A stretch of DNA of 64,000 nucleotides from Neisseria mucosa (GTDB taxonomy: Bacteria; Pseudomonadota; Gammaproteobacteria; Burkholderiales; Neisseriaceae). The notes under the pieces are model-generated. The model worked only from the letters and a program-made list of their open reading frames with translations, did no database searches and was not told the DNA's origin. This document shows, piece after piece, positions 26,512 to 34,968 of the stretch. The stretch is from positions 62,001 through 126,000 of the forward strand of contig NZ_POWX01000004.1 of the NCBI RefSeq assembly GCF_003044445.1, read 5' to 3'. The stretch's first letter is position 1, and every line of letters begins with the position of its first letter. A program made the position numbers and the translations under genes.

Positions 26512-28407
26512 TTATTGTTTTTTACCGCCGAATACACCGAAAGCGTTGTTACTTGAAGAGCCATTATCACCTGGTGTTTCATTGTAACTGTATCGTCCCG
26601 CCATTTCGGCAGCTTTGTCGCCGTAGAATCCGCCTGAGATAGAACCTTGCACACCGGAATCCCATTTACCATTAAAGCTGCTGCCTGCAATATTTGCAGT
26701 AAAGGCTCGTTCATTCATGAACCATCTGTCACCACTATTGATTTTACCTGCGATAGTCTTGGTATCGAAGTTGACATCTGCGGTAAACGAACCGGTAGTA
26801 CGGTAGCCTCCTGTATCACCCACCCAGTTCTCCTTATCATCCAAGTTGCGGGCACGGAAATTCAACACATCGCCGGCATATTTGGCAGTACCGGACGGCA
26901 GAGAAGCACTCATTTCACCCTGAACAAACAAGGAGTAGGCATTATCGGCAAGTTTTGCAGCACCGAAGACAACATTGCTCAAATTGCCTGAAGCAACAAA
27001 CGACTTGTAGTCCGAACCCAATTCAGTTTGATGGAGCTTGTTGGTAACAGGTGCCAAAGCGATTGCCGTACCGTTGATAATGACTTTGGTCAAGTCCGCG
27101 ATATTCGATAAGACGTATTGCTCGCCTGTTTCACCTTTTTTCAATTCGGCTGCGGCGGCATCAACTTTAGGTTTGGTTACGGGCGCATCAGGTTTGGCAA
27201 CCGGCGCATCAGGCTGTCCGCCTGCTTGAGCTGCATCTTGGCGTTTTGCACCAAACACACCGCGCGCCACTACGTCTTCATCACGTTGGTTTTTACCTGC
27301 CGCACTATATGTACCGGCAAGTTGGTCTGCCTTCGCACCAAAGAATCCGCCTTGCATCGTACCTTGCTTGTTGGAGAAGGTGTTGCCGTGCAAATCGCCA
27401 TTGAAAGACAGGTTTTCCGCCATATCGCGCGCATTGGATTTGACGACACCTGCAATCCTATTGCCACCGCTACCACCGCCAACCGTTTGATCGGAATAGC
27501 GGTTGATGCCGACATTGATGGTTTTCTGGTCGAAATTGACTTTTGCGGTAACATCGGTTGCTCTGGCGGCAGAATACAGGTTTGCCAATTTAGACTCGGC
27601 ACTTGTATCAGGAAGCTCGTTTAACAAACTGGTATTGACCGGCAGTCCGTTTGCAAAATGCAAACCGATACCTTTATAAGTGGCTTCGCCTTTTAGAGCG
27701 GCAACAGTATCGCTTCCGGCAGGAGTACCTTGTACAAATAAAGCTTGTTTGAAATCACGCAGATTGGTTACATCGGCAACACCGCCGTAGCGAACATCAG
27801 ACAGCAGGTCGCCGCTGTGTATCGCATATTGTGCTGCATCGGCTTTACCGCCGTTCGTACTTCTTTCGCCCAACGTGAACTCACCTGCTTTAACGTCTTT
27901 GGTATTAATGGCGACACCATCAAGTACGACGCTGTTTTTATCCGAGGCAGTCGGAGCTTCGGTTTTGGCATATTCCAAATCGCCGGTTTCACGTTTTTTC
28001 GCTACCAAGACACCGCCATCCAAAGCCTTGCCCATTACTTTGCCTTCGCCGCCAAAACCTTGACCTGAATTGGCCTCATTGGCTTTCTTAGCTTCCTCAG
28101 CTTTCTTAGCTTCCTCAGCTTTCTTGGCTTCCTCAGCTTTCTTGGCCTCTTCAGCTTTCTTAGCTTCTTCAGCTTTCTTAGCCTCTTCAGCTTTCTTAGC
28201 GTCTTCGGCTTTCTTGGCTTCTTCGGCTTTCTTAGCGTCTTCTGTTTGTTTTGAATCACCTCCTCCGCCCGAGCCGGAATTATTGCCCGGCTGTTGCGGG
28301 GTCGGTGCAGGCTGTGCAGACGGCGTGCCACCACCGCTTGAGCCGCATGCACTCAATGCGATGCTGCAGGCAATCGCCAACATACTTAATTTAAATGATT
28401 CCTTCAT
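26512..28407 (-). CDS. Two-barrel TbpB/HpuA-like surface lipoprotein with AEEAKK repeat stalk
   Basis: A 631-residue lipoprotein; the ATG at 28407 has AGGAG seven bases upstream (a TTG two codons earlier is less likely). The lipobox is LSAC near residue 21. A Gly/Ser/Pro linker leads to about nine 6-residue EEAKKA-type repeats (about residues 55-115), a charged helical stalk. Two similar beta-rich domains follow. The first ends [21 protein letters not shown]...[10 protein letters not shown] (about 350-400) and the second ends [20 protein letters not shown]...[11 protein letters not shown] at the C-terminus. This is the TbpB/HpuA/fHbp-type barrel exported by Slam. hemO lies directly upstream on the same strand, so a role in haem or haemoglobin capture is plausible. 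No receptor gene follows. Confidence 0.82.
   Translation of the reverse strand: MKESFKLSMLAIACSIALSACGSSGGGTPSAQPAPTPQQPGNNSGSGGGGDSKQTEDAKKAEEAKKAEDAKKAEEAKKAEEAKKAEEAKKAEEAKKAEEAKKAEEAKKANEANSGQGFGGEGKVMGKALDGGVLVAKKRETGDLEYAKTEAPTASDKNSVVLDGVAINTKDVKAGEFTLGERSTNGGKADAAQYAIHSGDLLSDVRYGGVADVTNLRDFKQALFVQGTPAGSDTVAALKGEATYKGIGLHFANGLPVNTSLLNELPDTSAESKLANLYSAARATDVTAKVNFDQKTINVGINRYSDQTVGGGSGGNRIAGVVKSNARDMAENLSFNGDLHGNTFSNKQGTMQGGFFGAKADQLAGTYSAAGKNQRDEDVVARGVFGAKRQDAAQAGGQPDAPVAKPDAPVTKPKVDAAAAELKKGETGEQYVLSNIADLTKVIINGTAIALAPVTNKLHQTELGSDYKSFVASGNLSNVVFGAAKLADNAYSLFVQGEMSASLPSGTAKYAGDVLNFRARNLDDKENWVGDTGGYRTTGSFTADVNFDTKTIAGKINSGDRWFMNERAFTANIAGSSFNGKWDSGVQGSISGGFYGDKAAEMAGRYSYNETPGDNGSSSNNAFGVFGGKKQ
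28080..28244. repeat. 18-bp coding tandem repeat inside the lipoprotein gene
   Basis: About nine units of an 18-base sequence (CAGCTTTCTTAGCTTCCT type on the plus strand) differ mostly at third codon positions. Being a multiple of three, copy changes would alter stalk length without breaking the frame. Confidence 0.9.
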
Positions 28408-28460
28408 GGTCAAACTCCTGAATGTGATAATGGTATTTTGGAATGATGGTGATAAAATAT

Positions 28461-28480
28461 TTGATAATTATTTACATCAA
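28461..28480 (-). promoter_or_regulatory. AT-rich candidate operator before the lipoprotein gene
   Basis: TTGATAATTATTTACATCAA has TTGAT/ATCAA ends and a GATAATTAT core. It lies 54 bases before the lipoprotein start, where a promoter is expected. Fur binding is a guess from context. Confidence 0.3.
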
Positions 28481-28540
28481 ACCAATTAAAATATACCGCA
28501 AATGCGGATAACCAAACGGTACTAAACTTACATCAGCATG

Positions 28541-28599
28541 AAGGTCGTCTGAAAACAGAATTTATGAATCCGTGCATACAGATGTGTTTCAGACGACCT
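28541..28599 (-). terminator. Uptake-sequence pair behind hemO
   Basis: AAGGTCGTCTGAAAACA faces TGTTTCAGACGACCT across 27 bases, 21 bases past the hemO stop. It would separate hemO from the lipoprotein gene downstream. Confidence 0.6.
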
Positions 28600-28619
28600 C
28601 TACTTATATCGTCAAACCA

Positions 28620-29243
28620 TTAATGACGGTGCGGAACAAAGCCTTCCGGAGCTTCCGCGCCTTCAGGCAGACCGAAAGTTTCGCGCAGAACGACTTTGTA
28701 GAACGCAAACGCATCTTTTGCGCCTTGAATCGCTTCGGCTTCGGCTTCAGGGCTTAAACCCAAAGCATTCAGATGCTCGACAAAGGCACGCCAATGTTTG
28801 CCGCGGCCGTTCGGATGGGGAGCGAGGTGGCGCGCACCGTGTTCGCCGGTGTAATCCAGTTTTTGCGCGTGTTTAAACAAAAATGCCGCGCCCAAATTGG
28901 AACCTTCGGCGCAATACAGCCAACCGATGGCTTTGTTGCCGGTTTCGTGTGGCAGCGGTTTGCCGTATTCGTAAGGTTTGTCACCCAAATCAGCCAAGTC
29001 TTGCGTTACCGCTTCGTAACGCGCCATGTATTCCAGCTCGGGAATGGCTTTGTTCAACTCCAGATCTTTATAGATATGATCGACCGCTTTGTGGAACACG
29101 GATTGCAGTTTCAAAAATTTGATGTAGTTCTCTTTGCTGGTAAACGGCTCGACAGACATAACCAAGTTGTCCACGCTATCGTGAATAGTTGTAGTCTGCT
29201 CTTTCAGCCGTTTGGCAAAAGTCAGCTCTTGTGTTTCGCTCAT
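28620..29243 (-). CDS. hemO: Haem oxygenase HemO
   Basis: A 207-residue soluble haem oxygenase that opens haem to release iron, giving biliverdin and CO. Start taken at 29243 (MSETQELTFAKRLKEQTTTI) because AAGGA lies seven bases before it; an ATG five codons upstream is less well placed. The proximal-ligand region TIHDSVDNLVMSVEPF is at about 19-34, the distal helix reads AIGWLYCAEGSNLGAAFLFKHAQKL (about 113-137) and the C-terminus is EAPEGFVPHRH, all as in meningococcal HemO. In meningococci hemO precedes the haemoglobin receptor hmbR; here the next gene is a two-barrel lipoprotein instead. Confidence 0.96.
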   Translation of the reverse strand: MSETQELTFAKRLKEQTTTIHDSVDNLVMSVEPFTSKENYIKFLKLQSVFHKAVDHIYKDLELNKAIPELEYMARYEAVTQDLADLGDKPYEYGKPLPHETGNKAIGWLYCAEGSNLGAAFLFKHAQKLDYTGEHGARHLAPHPNGRGKHWRAFVEHLNALGLSPEAEAEAIQGAKDAFAFYKVVLRETFGLPEGAEAPEGFVPHRH

Positions 29244-29799
29244 GTGAATATCCTTCATAAAGTTTCAGACGACCTTCAGGCCGCCTTTATTTAAACAAGG
29301 TGGATTGGATAGGTTTGAAAACAGATATGGGATGGAAGCGGAGGTTTGCAGGATGGGAAACCCGTCAAATCCGTTTGAAAACAAACCATCGGGTTTCGTT
29401 ATTTTATGAAATATTTTTTAAAAATATATATCATTCTAATTCAAATGGCAAGAGAATGATTTGCAGCTACTTGCAACTACAAGATAATAACGGACAATTT
29501 TTCACCTTCGGCAAACAAGAGATGCAGGCTTAACGGAAAATGGTTCTATAGTGGATTAAATTTAAATCAGGACAAGGCGACGAAGCCGCAGACAGTACAA
29601 ATAGTACGGCAAGGCGAGGCAACGCCGTACTGGTTTAAAGTTAATCCACTATATAACCATAAAAATATTGTTTACAAAGACATGACGACATCTCGGCAGA
29701 CGCCGTCCTTGCCTCACCTGCGTCAAAACGGCATACTTTCGCCATACCGAGCCGCAGGTCGTCTGAAACCTGCCACACTATCAAAAAGGAAGAAACAAC
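29244..29799. other. Long intergenic region upstream of hemO
   Basis: It holds a reverse uptake sequence at about 29263-29275, an AT-rich block near 29395-29460 that could hold the hemO promoter and an iron operator (TATCATTCTAATTC at about 29429), the Correia element at 29547-29653, and about 145 bases before the carbonic anhydrase-like gene with one forward uptake sequence at about 29757. A 77-codon frame at 29300-29533 has no family match and I do not call it. Confidence 0.45.
29547..29653. repeat. Correia repeat enclosed element, 107-bp form
   Basis: Standard TATAGTGGATTAA ends and the GACAAGGCGACGAAGCCGCA core. One inner arm reads TTTAAAGTTAATCCAC instead of TTTAAATTTAATCCAC, as also in the copies at 34715 and 43016. 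Confidence 0.95.
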
Positions 29800-30336
29800 A
29801 TGAACCCTATCCGCCCCTTCTTAGACCATACTCCGCAAATTCACGAATCCTGCCTCATCGACGAAACCTCCGTCATCATCGGCGAAGTATCGCTTGCCGA
29901 AGACGTATCCGTTTGGCCGTATGCCGTGTTGCGCGGCGACGTGAACAGCATCAGCATCGGCGCGCGCAGTAATGTGCAGGACGGCAGCGTTTTACACGTT
30001 TCGCACAAAAACGCGGAAAAGCCTGAAGGCTCGCCCCTGATTATCGGCGAAGACGTAACCGTCGGACACAAAGTCATGCTGCACGGCTGCCGCATCGGCG
30101 ATCGTGTGTTGATTGGGATGGGTACGATTATTCTGGACGATACCGTCATCGAAGACGACGTGATGATAGGCGCAGGTAGCTTGGTGCCACCACGCAAACG
30201 TTTGGAAAGCGGCTATCTTTATGTCGGCTCGCCCGTCAAACAAGTCCGCCCGCTGACCGAAAAAGAAAAAGAATTTTTGAAATATTCTTCCGCGCATTAT
30301 GTGCGCCTGTCCGGCCAACACAAACAGTCAAAATAA
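29800..30336 (+). CDS. Gamma-carbonic anhydrase-like hexapeptide protein
   Basis: A 178-residue left-handed beta-helix protein with AGGAAG before the start. Hexapeptide repeats run from [20 protein letters not shown] (about residue 14) to [15 protein letters not shown], and a C-terminal helix follows. The zinc-binding His pattern of gamma-carbonic anhydrases is visible in VLHVSHKN (about 67) and [12 protein letters not shown] (about 87). This is the YrdA/PaaY/CaiE-like group; members may hydrate CO2 or transfer acyl groups. The stop is followed by an uptake sequence that overlaps the leader of maf. Confidence 0.88.
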
Positions 30337-30376
30337 TTTTCAGACGACCTTATATCCCTTTAAAAAAGAAAGTTTT

Positions 30377-30976
30377 ATGCACACACTCTACCTAGCCTCC
30401 GGCAGCCCGCGCCGCCGCGAAATTCTGGAAAACCTAGGATTCAAAGTTATCCGTCTCCCTGCCGACATCGACGAAACGCCGCATTCCGACGAAAAAGCCG
30501 CCGATTATGTGCAACGTATGGCGCAGGAAAAAAATGCCGCCGCTGTCGAGCAATGGTTTGCCACACACGACGCGTCGCCCGAATATCCGATTCTGACCGC
30601 CGACACTACGGTCGCCTATCAAAACCACATCCTCGGCAAACCGGAAACCGAAGCCCAAGCAGCCGAAATGCTCGCCCGGCTTTCAGGGCAGACGCATCAG
30701 GTGCTGACTGCCGTATGCGTATATTGGCAAGGGAAAACGCACGGCGTTTTGCAAACCAGCGATGTACGTTTCAAAACCTTGTCTGCCGAAGAAATATCCG
30801 CCTATATCCGAAGCGGCGAACCGATGGACAAAGCGGGCGCGTATGGCATTCAGGGTTTGGGCGGCGTGTTTGTCGAGCATTTGCAAGGCAGCTTCACCGG
30901 CGTGATGGGCCTGCCCGTTTACGAAACGGTCGGCTTGTTGGAACAATTCGGATTGAGTATTCCCCCATTTGCCTGA
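30377..30976 (+). CDS. Maf-family nucleoside triphosphate pyrophosphatase
   Basis: A 199-residue protein. The start at 30377 (MHTLYLASGSPRRREILENL) is chosen since this is the universal Maf N-terminus; 26 upstream in-frame codons cross the previous stop region and an uptake sequence. Motifs are the N-terminal SGSPRR loop, DIDETPHSDEKAADYVQRMA (about 32-51), TADTTVAYQNHILGKPET with the catalytic Asp (about 75-92) and DKAGAYGIQGLGG near 155. Maf proteins hydrolyse non-canonical or free nucleoside triphosphates. The specificity subgroup (YhdE or YceF) is not settled. The lipoprotein downstream starts 26 bases after the stop. Confidence 0.92.
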   Translation: MHTLYLASGSPRRREILENLGFKVIRLPADIDETPHSDEKAADYVQRMAQEKNAAAVEQWFATHDASPEYPILTADTTVAYQNHILGKPETEAQAAEMLARLSGQTHQVLTAVCVYWQGKTHGVLQTSDVRFKTLSAEEISAYIRSGEPMDKAGAYGIQGLGGVFVEHLQGSFTGVMGLPVYETVGLLEQFGLSIPPFA

Positions 30977-31001
30977 TTTTAAATACCTTCAAACAAACAT
31001 T

Positions 31002-31616
31002 ATGAAAACATACGCCTTCCCCTTTTTATCCGCAGTATTCCTTCTTGCAGGCTGCGCTGCTTTTTCAGACGACGGCACACCTTCTATCCGCGAAGGCAAC
31101 GACAGCATCCTCTCTTTCGGGAAGCTTGGCTCCGCTACGGAAGATGCGCCCGCAGGCGGCTGGGTCATGTTCGGCGATCAATACACCTATGTGTTAGACA
31201 AAGGGTCGTCTGAAAAGCTATCTCCCGTCTTTAAGGCCAAACTGAAACATCCCTACGAAATCAAGTTTGCCTCTTCTATGAAGAATATCAAAAAGGCAGG
31301 GTTTACCGTTTGGCAAGAGGATCGCAGATTCAGCACACTGCTTTGCCTGTCTTACCCCCATACTGATAAAGATGAAGAAAAAACGCTGCAAAAATTGGCG
31401 TTCACCTTCAGCAAAGGGGAAAAAACGCCATTCAAGTGCATCAACCTCGATGGCAAAATCTATCAGCCCGTCCCGGCTGCCGGTTCGGGTTTACCGCTGC
31501 ACGTCAACCTCGACATTCACACCCGCTCTTCCAAGAAAAACCTGACAATCGACGTACCTCCCCTATCCGCAGACATACGACCCGCAATGCCGTCAGTCCG
31601 CCCGCTCCATTTTTAA
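31002..31616 (+). CDS. Lipoprotein of unknown function
   Basis: A 204-residue lipoprotein. The start at 31002 gives a proper signal peptide (MKTYAFPFLSAVFLLAGC, lipobox Cys at residue 18). The mature part has two Cys (LLCLSYP and PFKCINLD) that could form a disulfide, and a basic C-terminus. I do not recognise a domain. Two uptake sequences lie inside the frame, one right after the lipobox (encoding FSDDG) and one encoding GSSEK. It is 26 bases behind maf and probably co-transcribed. Confidence 0.75.
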   Translation: MKTYAFPFLSAVFLLAGCAAFSDDGTPSIREGNDSILSFGKLGSATEDAPAGGWVMFGDQYTYVLDKGSSEKLSPVFKAKLKHPYEIKFASSMKNIKKAGFTVWQEDRRFSTLLCLSYPHTDKDEEKTLQKLAFTFSKGEKTPFKCINLDGKIYQPVPAAGSGLPLHVNLDIHTRSSKKNLTIDVPPLSADIRPAMPSVRPLHF

Positions 31617-31637
31617 GCACTATCCGCCACACAAACC

Positions 31638-31674
31638 AAAAGGTCGTCTGAAAAATTTTCAGACGACCTTTTTT
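31638..31674. terminator. Bidirectional uptake-sequence terminator
   Basis: AAAAGGTCGTCTGAAAA and its complement are almost contiguous, with A and T runs outside both arms. It lies between convergent stops at 31616 (+) and 31700 (-). Confidence 0.85.
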
Positions 31675-31699
31675 CTCAAACCAATCCTTCAAAATTTAA

Positions 31700-32965
31700 T
31701 TAGTACCAGCCGCGCAGCTTCATCGCTTTTTCAACACGACGGATACTCATCATGTACGACGCGGTACGCAGGTCCACGTCATACTCTTGTGCCAGATTCC
31801 AAATATCGCGGAACGCGCGGCGCAGGACGACGGTTTCTTTTTCCTGAACTTCGTCAAATTCCCAGTAATAGCCTTGCAGGTTTTGCACCCATTCGAAATA
31901 GGAAACGACCACGCCGCCGCAGTTCGCCAAAATATCGGGGACGACCAACACGCCGTTTTGACGCAGGATGGCATCGGCTTCAGGCGTAGTCGGGCCATTT
32001 GCGCCTTCGACCACGATTTTAGCGCGCACTTTGCCGGCGTTTTCCGAAGTCAGTTGGTTTTCCAGCGCACAAGGGGCGAGTACGTCCACATCCAGCGCCA
32101 AGAGTTCGGCGTTGCTGATTTCTTTGCCGTAGCCCGCTTCATTGGTAATAAAGCCTTTTTCTTGGAACTCTTTGAACAGGGCTTCCATATCCAAGCCGTT
32201 TTCATTGTAGATGGCGACATCGACGGTAGAAACGGCAACGATTTTCGCGCCGGATTGATGCGCGTAATAGCCTGTGTGATAGCCCACATTGCCGAAACCT
32301 TGAATGGCGTAGGTTGCGCCTTTCACGTCTTTGCCGAGTTTTTCCAAAGCTTGGACGGCGGCGAAGTTTACGCCGTAACCCGTTGCTTCGGTACGCGCCA
32401 AAGAGCCGCCGAATTCGACCGGTTTGCCGGTGAACACGCCGGGCGCGGATTTTTTAACGACGTTTTCGTAGGCATCGACCATCCACGACATGATTTTGCC
32501 GTTGGTGTTCACATCAGGTGCAGGAATATCGATTTTTTCGCCGATGAGCGGAGAAATGGCTTCAGAATAAGCGCGTGAAATGCGTTCCAACTCGGCTTCT
32601 GAGTAATCGCGCGGATCCAAGGTAATGCCGCCTTTTCCGCCGCCGTAAGGAATGCCCGCAACGCAGCATTTGATGGTCATCCAAATCGACAGGGCTTTGA
32701 CTTCGTCCAGATTCACATGGGGATGGAAGCGCACGCCGCCTTTGTAAGGGCCGACGGCATTGTTGTGTTGCGAACGGTAGCCGGTGAAGGTTTTGACCGT
32801 GCCGTCGTCGAGTTTGACGGGGAAGGTAACTTCCAAAACGCGTTGCGGGTTTTTCAGGATTTCATAAACCGCGGGATCGGCATTGAGTCGGTCGCAGGCG
32901 GTTTTGACCTGTTTGCGGGCGATTTCGAAAGGATTAAGGGTTTCTTTTGCTGCGGATTGGGACAT
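31700..32965 (-). CDS. Glutamate dehydrogenase (Glu/Leu/Phe/Val family)
   Basis: A 421-residue cytoplasmic enzyme interconverting glutamate and 2-oxoglutarate with ammonia. Motifs: KTFTGYRSQHNNAVGPYKGGVRFHP (about 58-82), the catalytic Lys in GIPYGGGKGGITLDPRDYS (about 105-123), the AARTEATGYG-type LARTEATGYGVNFA region, and the dinucleotide fold at IQGFGNVGYHTGYYAHQSG (about 215). The length and sequence fit the catabolic, NAD-preferring type that neisseriae carry alongside a longer NADP enzyme; cofactor choice is inferred. The convergent terminator at 31638 closes it. Confidence 0.92.
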   Translation of the reverse strand: MSQSAAKETLNPFEIARKQVKTACDRLNADPAVYEILKNPQRVLEVTFPVKLDDGTVKTFTGYRSQHNNAVGPYKGGVRFHPHVNLDEVKALSIWMTIKCCVAGIPYGGGKGGITLDPRDYSEAELERISRAYSEAISPLIGEKIDIPAPDVNTNGKIMSWMVDAYENVVKKSAPGVFTGKPVEFGGSLARTEATGYGVNFAAVQALEKLGKDVKGATYAIQGFGNVGYHTGYYAHQSGAKIVAVSTVDVAIYNENGLDMEALFKEFQEKGFITNEAGYGKEISNAELLALDVDVLAPCALENQLTSENAGKVRAKIVVEGANGPTTPEADAILRQNGVLVVPDILANCGGVVVSYFEWVQNLQGYYWEFDEVQEKETVVLRRAFRDIWNLAQEYDVDLRTASYMMSIRRVEKAMKLRGWY

Positions 32966-33359
32966 TGCTCTTCCTTCTCATGTCGGATTGAGGTTTAAAG
33001 ACTTTGCAGCTGTAACTATAACCAATTTCCAAATGAAATGTAATAGCATGTAGTCGGTATTTTCAAAATTGATTAATTTATATATGGTTTTATTTTTCAG
33101 ACGACTGAAGAGGACATTCAAACTGCTTCATCCATCCCTTTACAGAATGTTCCTATTTTCTGAACGCTCTCCAAAAACCTTTGTTTTTAAAAAAGGTCGT
33201 CTGAAAATTGAATCAGCCTGCCTTTCAAAGTCAAAGCTTCTGAAAATCAATGAAATGCCATTTCAAGCTCCAACTATATTGTTAACAATCCATCTGAAAA
33301 CTACCTATCGGGAAACAATGTTAAAATACGCGTCCCTATCATTCACGAGCAAACACATC
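32966..33359. other. Divergent region between glutamate dehydrogenase and gph
   Basis: About 390 bases with a reverse uptake sequence at about 33098 and a forward one at about 33195-33207, the rest AT-rich. The gph frame stays open through this region but has no family match before 33360, so I treat it as leader. Promoters for both genes must lie here. Confidence 0.45.
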
Positions 33360-34070
33360 ATGACCGCCGCCATCGAACACGTCCAAGCCGCAGCTTTTGA
33401 TTTGGACGGCACATTATGCGATTCCGTCCCCGACCTTGCCGCCGCAGCCGAAGCCATGCGCGAATATCTCGGCATGGAGCCGCTTCCCGCTAAAACGGTA
33501 GAAAGCTACGTCGGCGACGGCATCGGCAAACTCGTCCACCGCGTCATCACCGACGACCGCGACCAAGAAGCTGCGCCCGATTTGTGGGAAAAAGGTTTCG
33601 TGTTCTACATGAAATACTACCGCGACCACTTAAGCGACTTCACCCGCCCCTACCCCGAAACCGCAGCCGGACTGGCATTGCTCAAATCGCTGGGTATCCC
33701 GCTGGTGGTCATCACCAACAAAAACGAAATCCTCGCCGCCGAACTCTTGAAACAGCTCGGACTCGCCGACTACTTCAGCCTGATTCTCGGCGGCGACAGC
33801 CTGCCCGAAAAGAAACCCAGCCCATTGCCGCTGCAACACGCCGCCGAAGTTTTGGGCATTGATCCCGCCAACATGATTATGGTCGGCGACTCCCGCAACG
33901 ACATTATCGCCGCCAAAGCCGCCGGCTGCCTCAGCGTCGGCGTAACCTTCGGCTACGGCGACATGACTCTGCTCTCACAAGACAAAGCGACCAAGCCCGA
34001 CTGGATTATCGGCTCGCTGCCCGAAATCTACGAAAACCTGCGACCGAAAAAAGCGGAAGACGACGAATAA
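33360..34070 (+). CDS. gph: Phosphoglycolate phosphatase
   Basis: A 236-residue HAD-superfamily phosphatase. The start at 33360 (MTAAIEHVQAAAFDLDGTLC) puts motif I, FDLDGTLCDS, at the family position; longer in-frame starts are rejected. The cap domain follows with LGMEPLPAKTVESYVGDGI, motif II is in VVITNKNE (about 120), motif III Lys in PEKKPSPLP (about 155) and motif IV in MIMVGDSRNDIIAAKAAG (about 178-195). It removes 2-phosphoglycolate formed by repair of oxidised DNA ends. Confidence 0.93.
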   Translation: MTAAIEHVQAAAFDLDGTLCDSVPDLAAAAEAMREYLGMEPLPAKTVESYVGDGIGKLVHRVITDDRDQEAAPDLWEKGFVFYMKYYRDHLSDFTRPYPETAAGLALLKSLGIPLVVITNKNEILAAELLKQLGLADYFSLILGGDSLPEKKPSPLPLQHAAEVLGIDPANMIMVGDSRNDIIAAKAAGCLSVGVTFGYGDMTLLSQDKATKPDWIIGSLPEIYENLRPKKAEDDE

Positions 34071-34082
34071 ATCGGCACCCTT

Positions 34083-34128
34083 GTTTTCAGACGACCTTTA
34101 TTCCTACTTCAAAAGGTCGTCTGAAAAT
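34083..34128 (+). terminator. Uptake-sequence pair after gph
   Basis: GTTTTCAGACGACCTTT and AAAAGGTCGTCTGAAAAT face outward around 10 bases, 12 bases past the stop. Confidence 0.6.
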
Positions 34129-34269
34129 AAAGCAGTGGAAATAAAAAGACTCGTCATTCCCGAACAAAGAGAATGACAGAATGAAAGTTTCTTATCTCTC
34201 CTCTATCCGACCCCTAAAGTCAGATTCAAGTATCTGACCTACGAATCGACCTTTTCAGACGACCTCTGC

Positions 34270-34719
34270 ATGAAACCCCAAAAATCCCTGCGCGCCCGCG
34301 CGATGGACATCCTTTCCCGACAAGAAATCAGCCGTGTCGGACTCAAGCGCAAGCTCGCCCCGTATGCCGAAAGCGAAGAAGAATTGGAAAACGTGTTGGA
34401 CGAATTTGCCGAACGCAACTGGCAATCCGACCAACGCTACGCCGAAGCCTACATCCACAGCAAAAGCCGTCAACACGGCTCCCTGCGTCTGAAACAGGCA
34501 TTGGCGCAGCAAGGCATAGACGAAACCGTCAGCCACGAATTCATGCCCGACAAAGCGCGCGAACTGCAAACCGCAGTCGCCGTGTTACGCAAAAAATTCA
34601 AACAGCCTGCCGCCGATTTGAAAGACAAACAAAAACAAGCGCGTTTCCTCGCCTACCGCGGATTCGACATGGACACTATTCACGCCGCACTCAAAAGCAG
34701 CTGGGACGAAGAAATATAG
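34270..34719 (+). CDS. recX: Regulatory protein RecX
   Basis: A 149-residue small helical protein that modulates RecA filaments. Family signatures are RARAMDILSRQEISRVGLKRKL (about 8-29), LDEFAERNWQSDQRYAEAYIHSKSRQHGSLRLKQAL (about 48-83) and FLAYRGFDMDTIHAAL near the C-terminus. An uptake sequence ends seven bases before the ATG. The stop codon TAG is part of the left terminus of a Correia element (TATAG), so the insertion fixed the C-terminal end; the final residues after SSWDEE may have been altered by it. RecX matters here because neisseriae rely on RecA for transformation and antigenic change. Confidence 0.92.
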   Translation: MKPQKSLRARAMDILSRQEISRVGLKRKLAPYAESEEELENVLDEFAERNWQSDQRYAEAYIHSKSRQHGSLRLKQALAQQGIDETVSHEFMPDKARELQTAVAVLRKKFKQPAADLKDKQKQARFLAYRGFDMDTIHAALKSSWDEEI

Positions 34720-34872
34720 TGGATTAACAAAAATCAGGACAAGGCGACGAAGCCGCAGACAGTACAGATAGTACGGAACCGATTCACTTGGTGCTTCAGC
34801 ACCTTAGAGAATCGTTCTCTTTGAGCTAAGGCGAGGCAACGCCGTACTGGTTTAAAGTTAATCCACTCTATA
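34715..34872. repeat. Correia element, long form with internal insert
   Basis: TATAGTGGATTAA at the left and TTAATCCACTCTATA at the right enclose the usual core plus about 50 extra bases, which include a GGTGC/GCACC hairpin. Total about 158 bp, the long class that in neisseriae carries an IHF-site segment. The left end overlaps the recX stop codon. The left arm has ACAAAAATC where the other copies have AATTTAAATC. Confidence 0.92.
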
Positions 34873-34909
34873 TTCGACGCTTCTGAAGAATAGTAAGCCT
34901 ATTAACAAT

Positions 34910-34950
34910 AAAGGTCGTCTGAAACCTTTTGTCGGTTTCAGACGACCTTT
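34910..34950 (-). terminator. Uptake-sequence hairpin behind the DUF302 gene
   Basis: AAAGGTCGTCTGAAACC and its complement enclose seven bases, 18 bases past the minus-strand stop at 34969. Confidence 0.75.
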
Positions 34951-34968
34951 CGATTATTTGGTTTATCC

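Noticed and set aside
28080..28244. Regular short repeats that could suggest a CRISPR array
   Set aside because: Units are contiguous 18-mers without spacers, in frame within a lipoprotein gene.
29300..29533. A 77-codon frame upstream of hemO
   Set aside because: No ribosome site, no recognisable protein, lies in AT-rich promoter DNA.
33069..33359. 97 extra N-terminal codons of gph
   Set aside because: Codons are partly uptake-sequence derived and the phosphatase motif I position fits the start at 33360.
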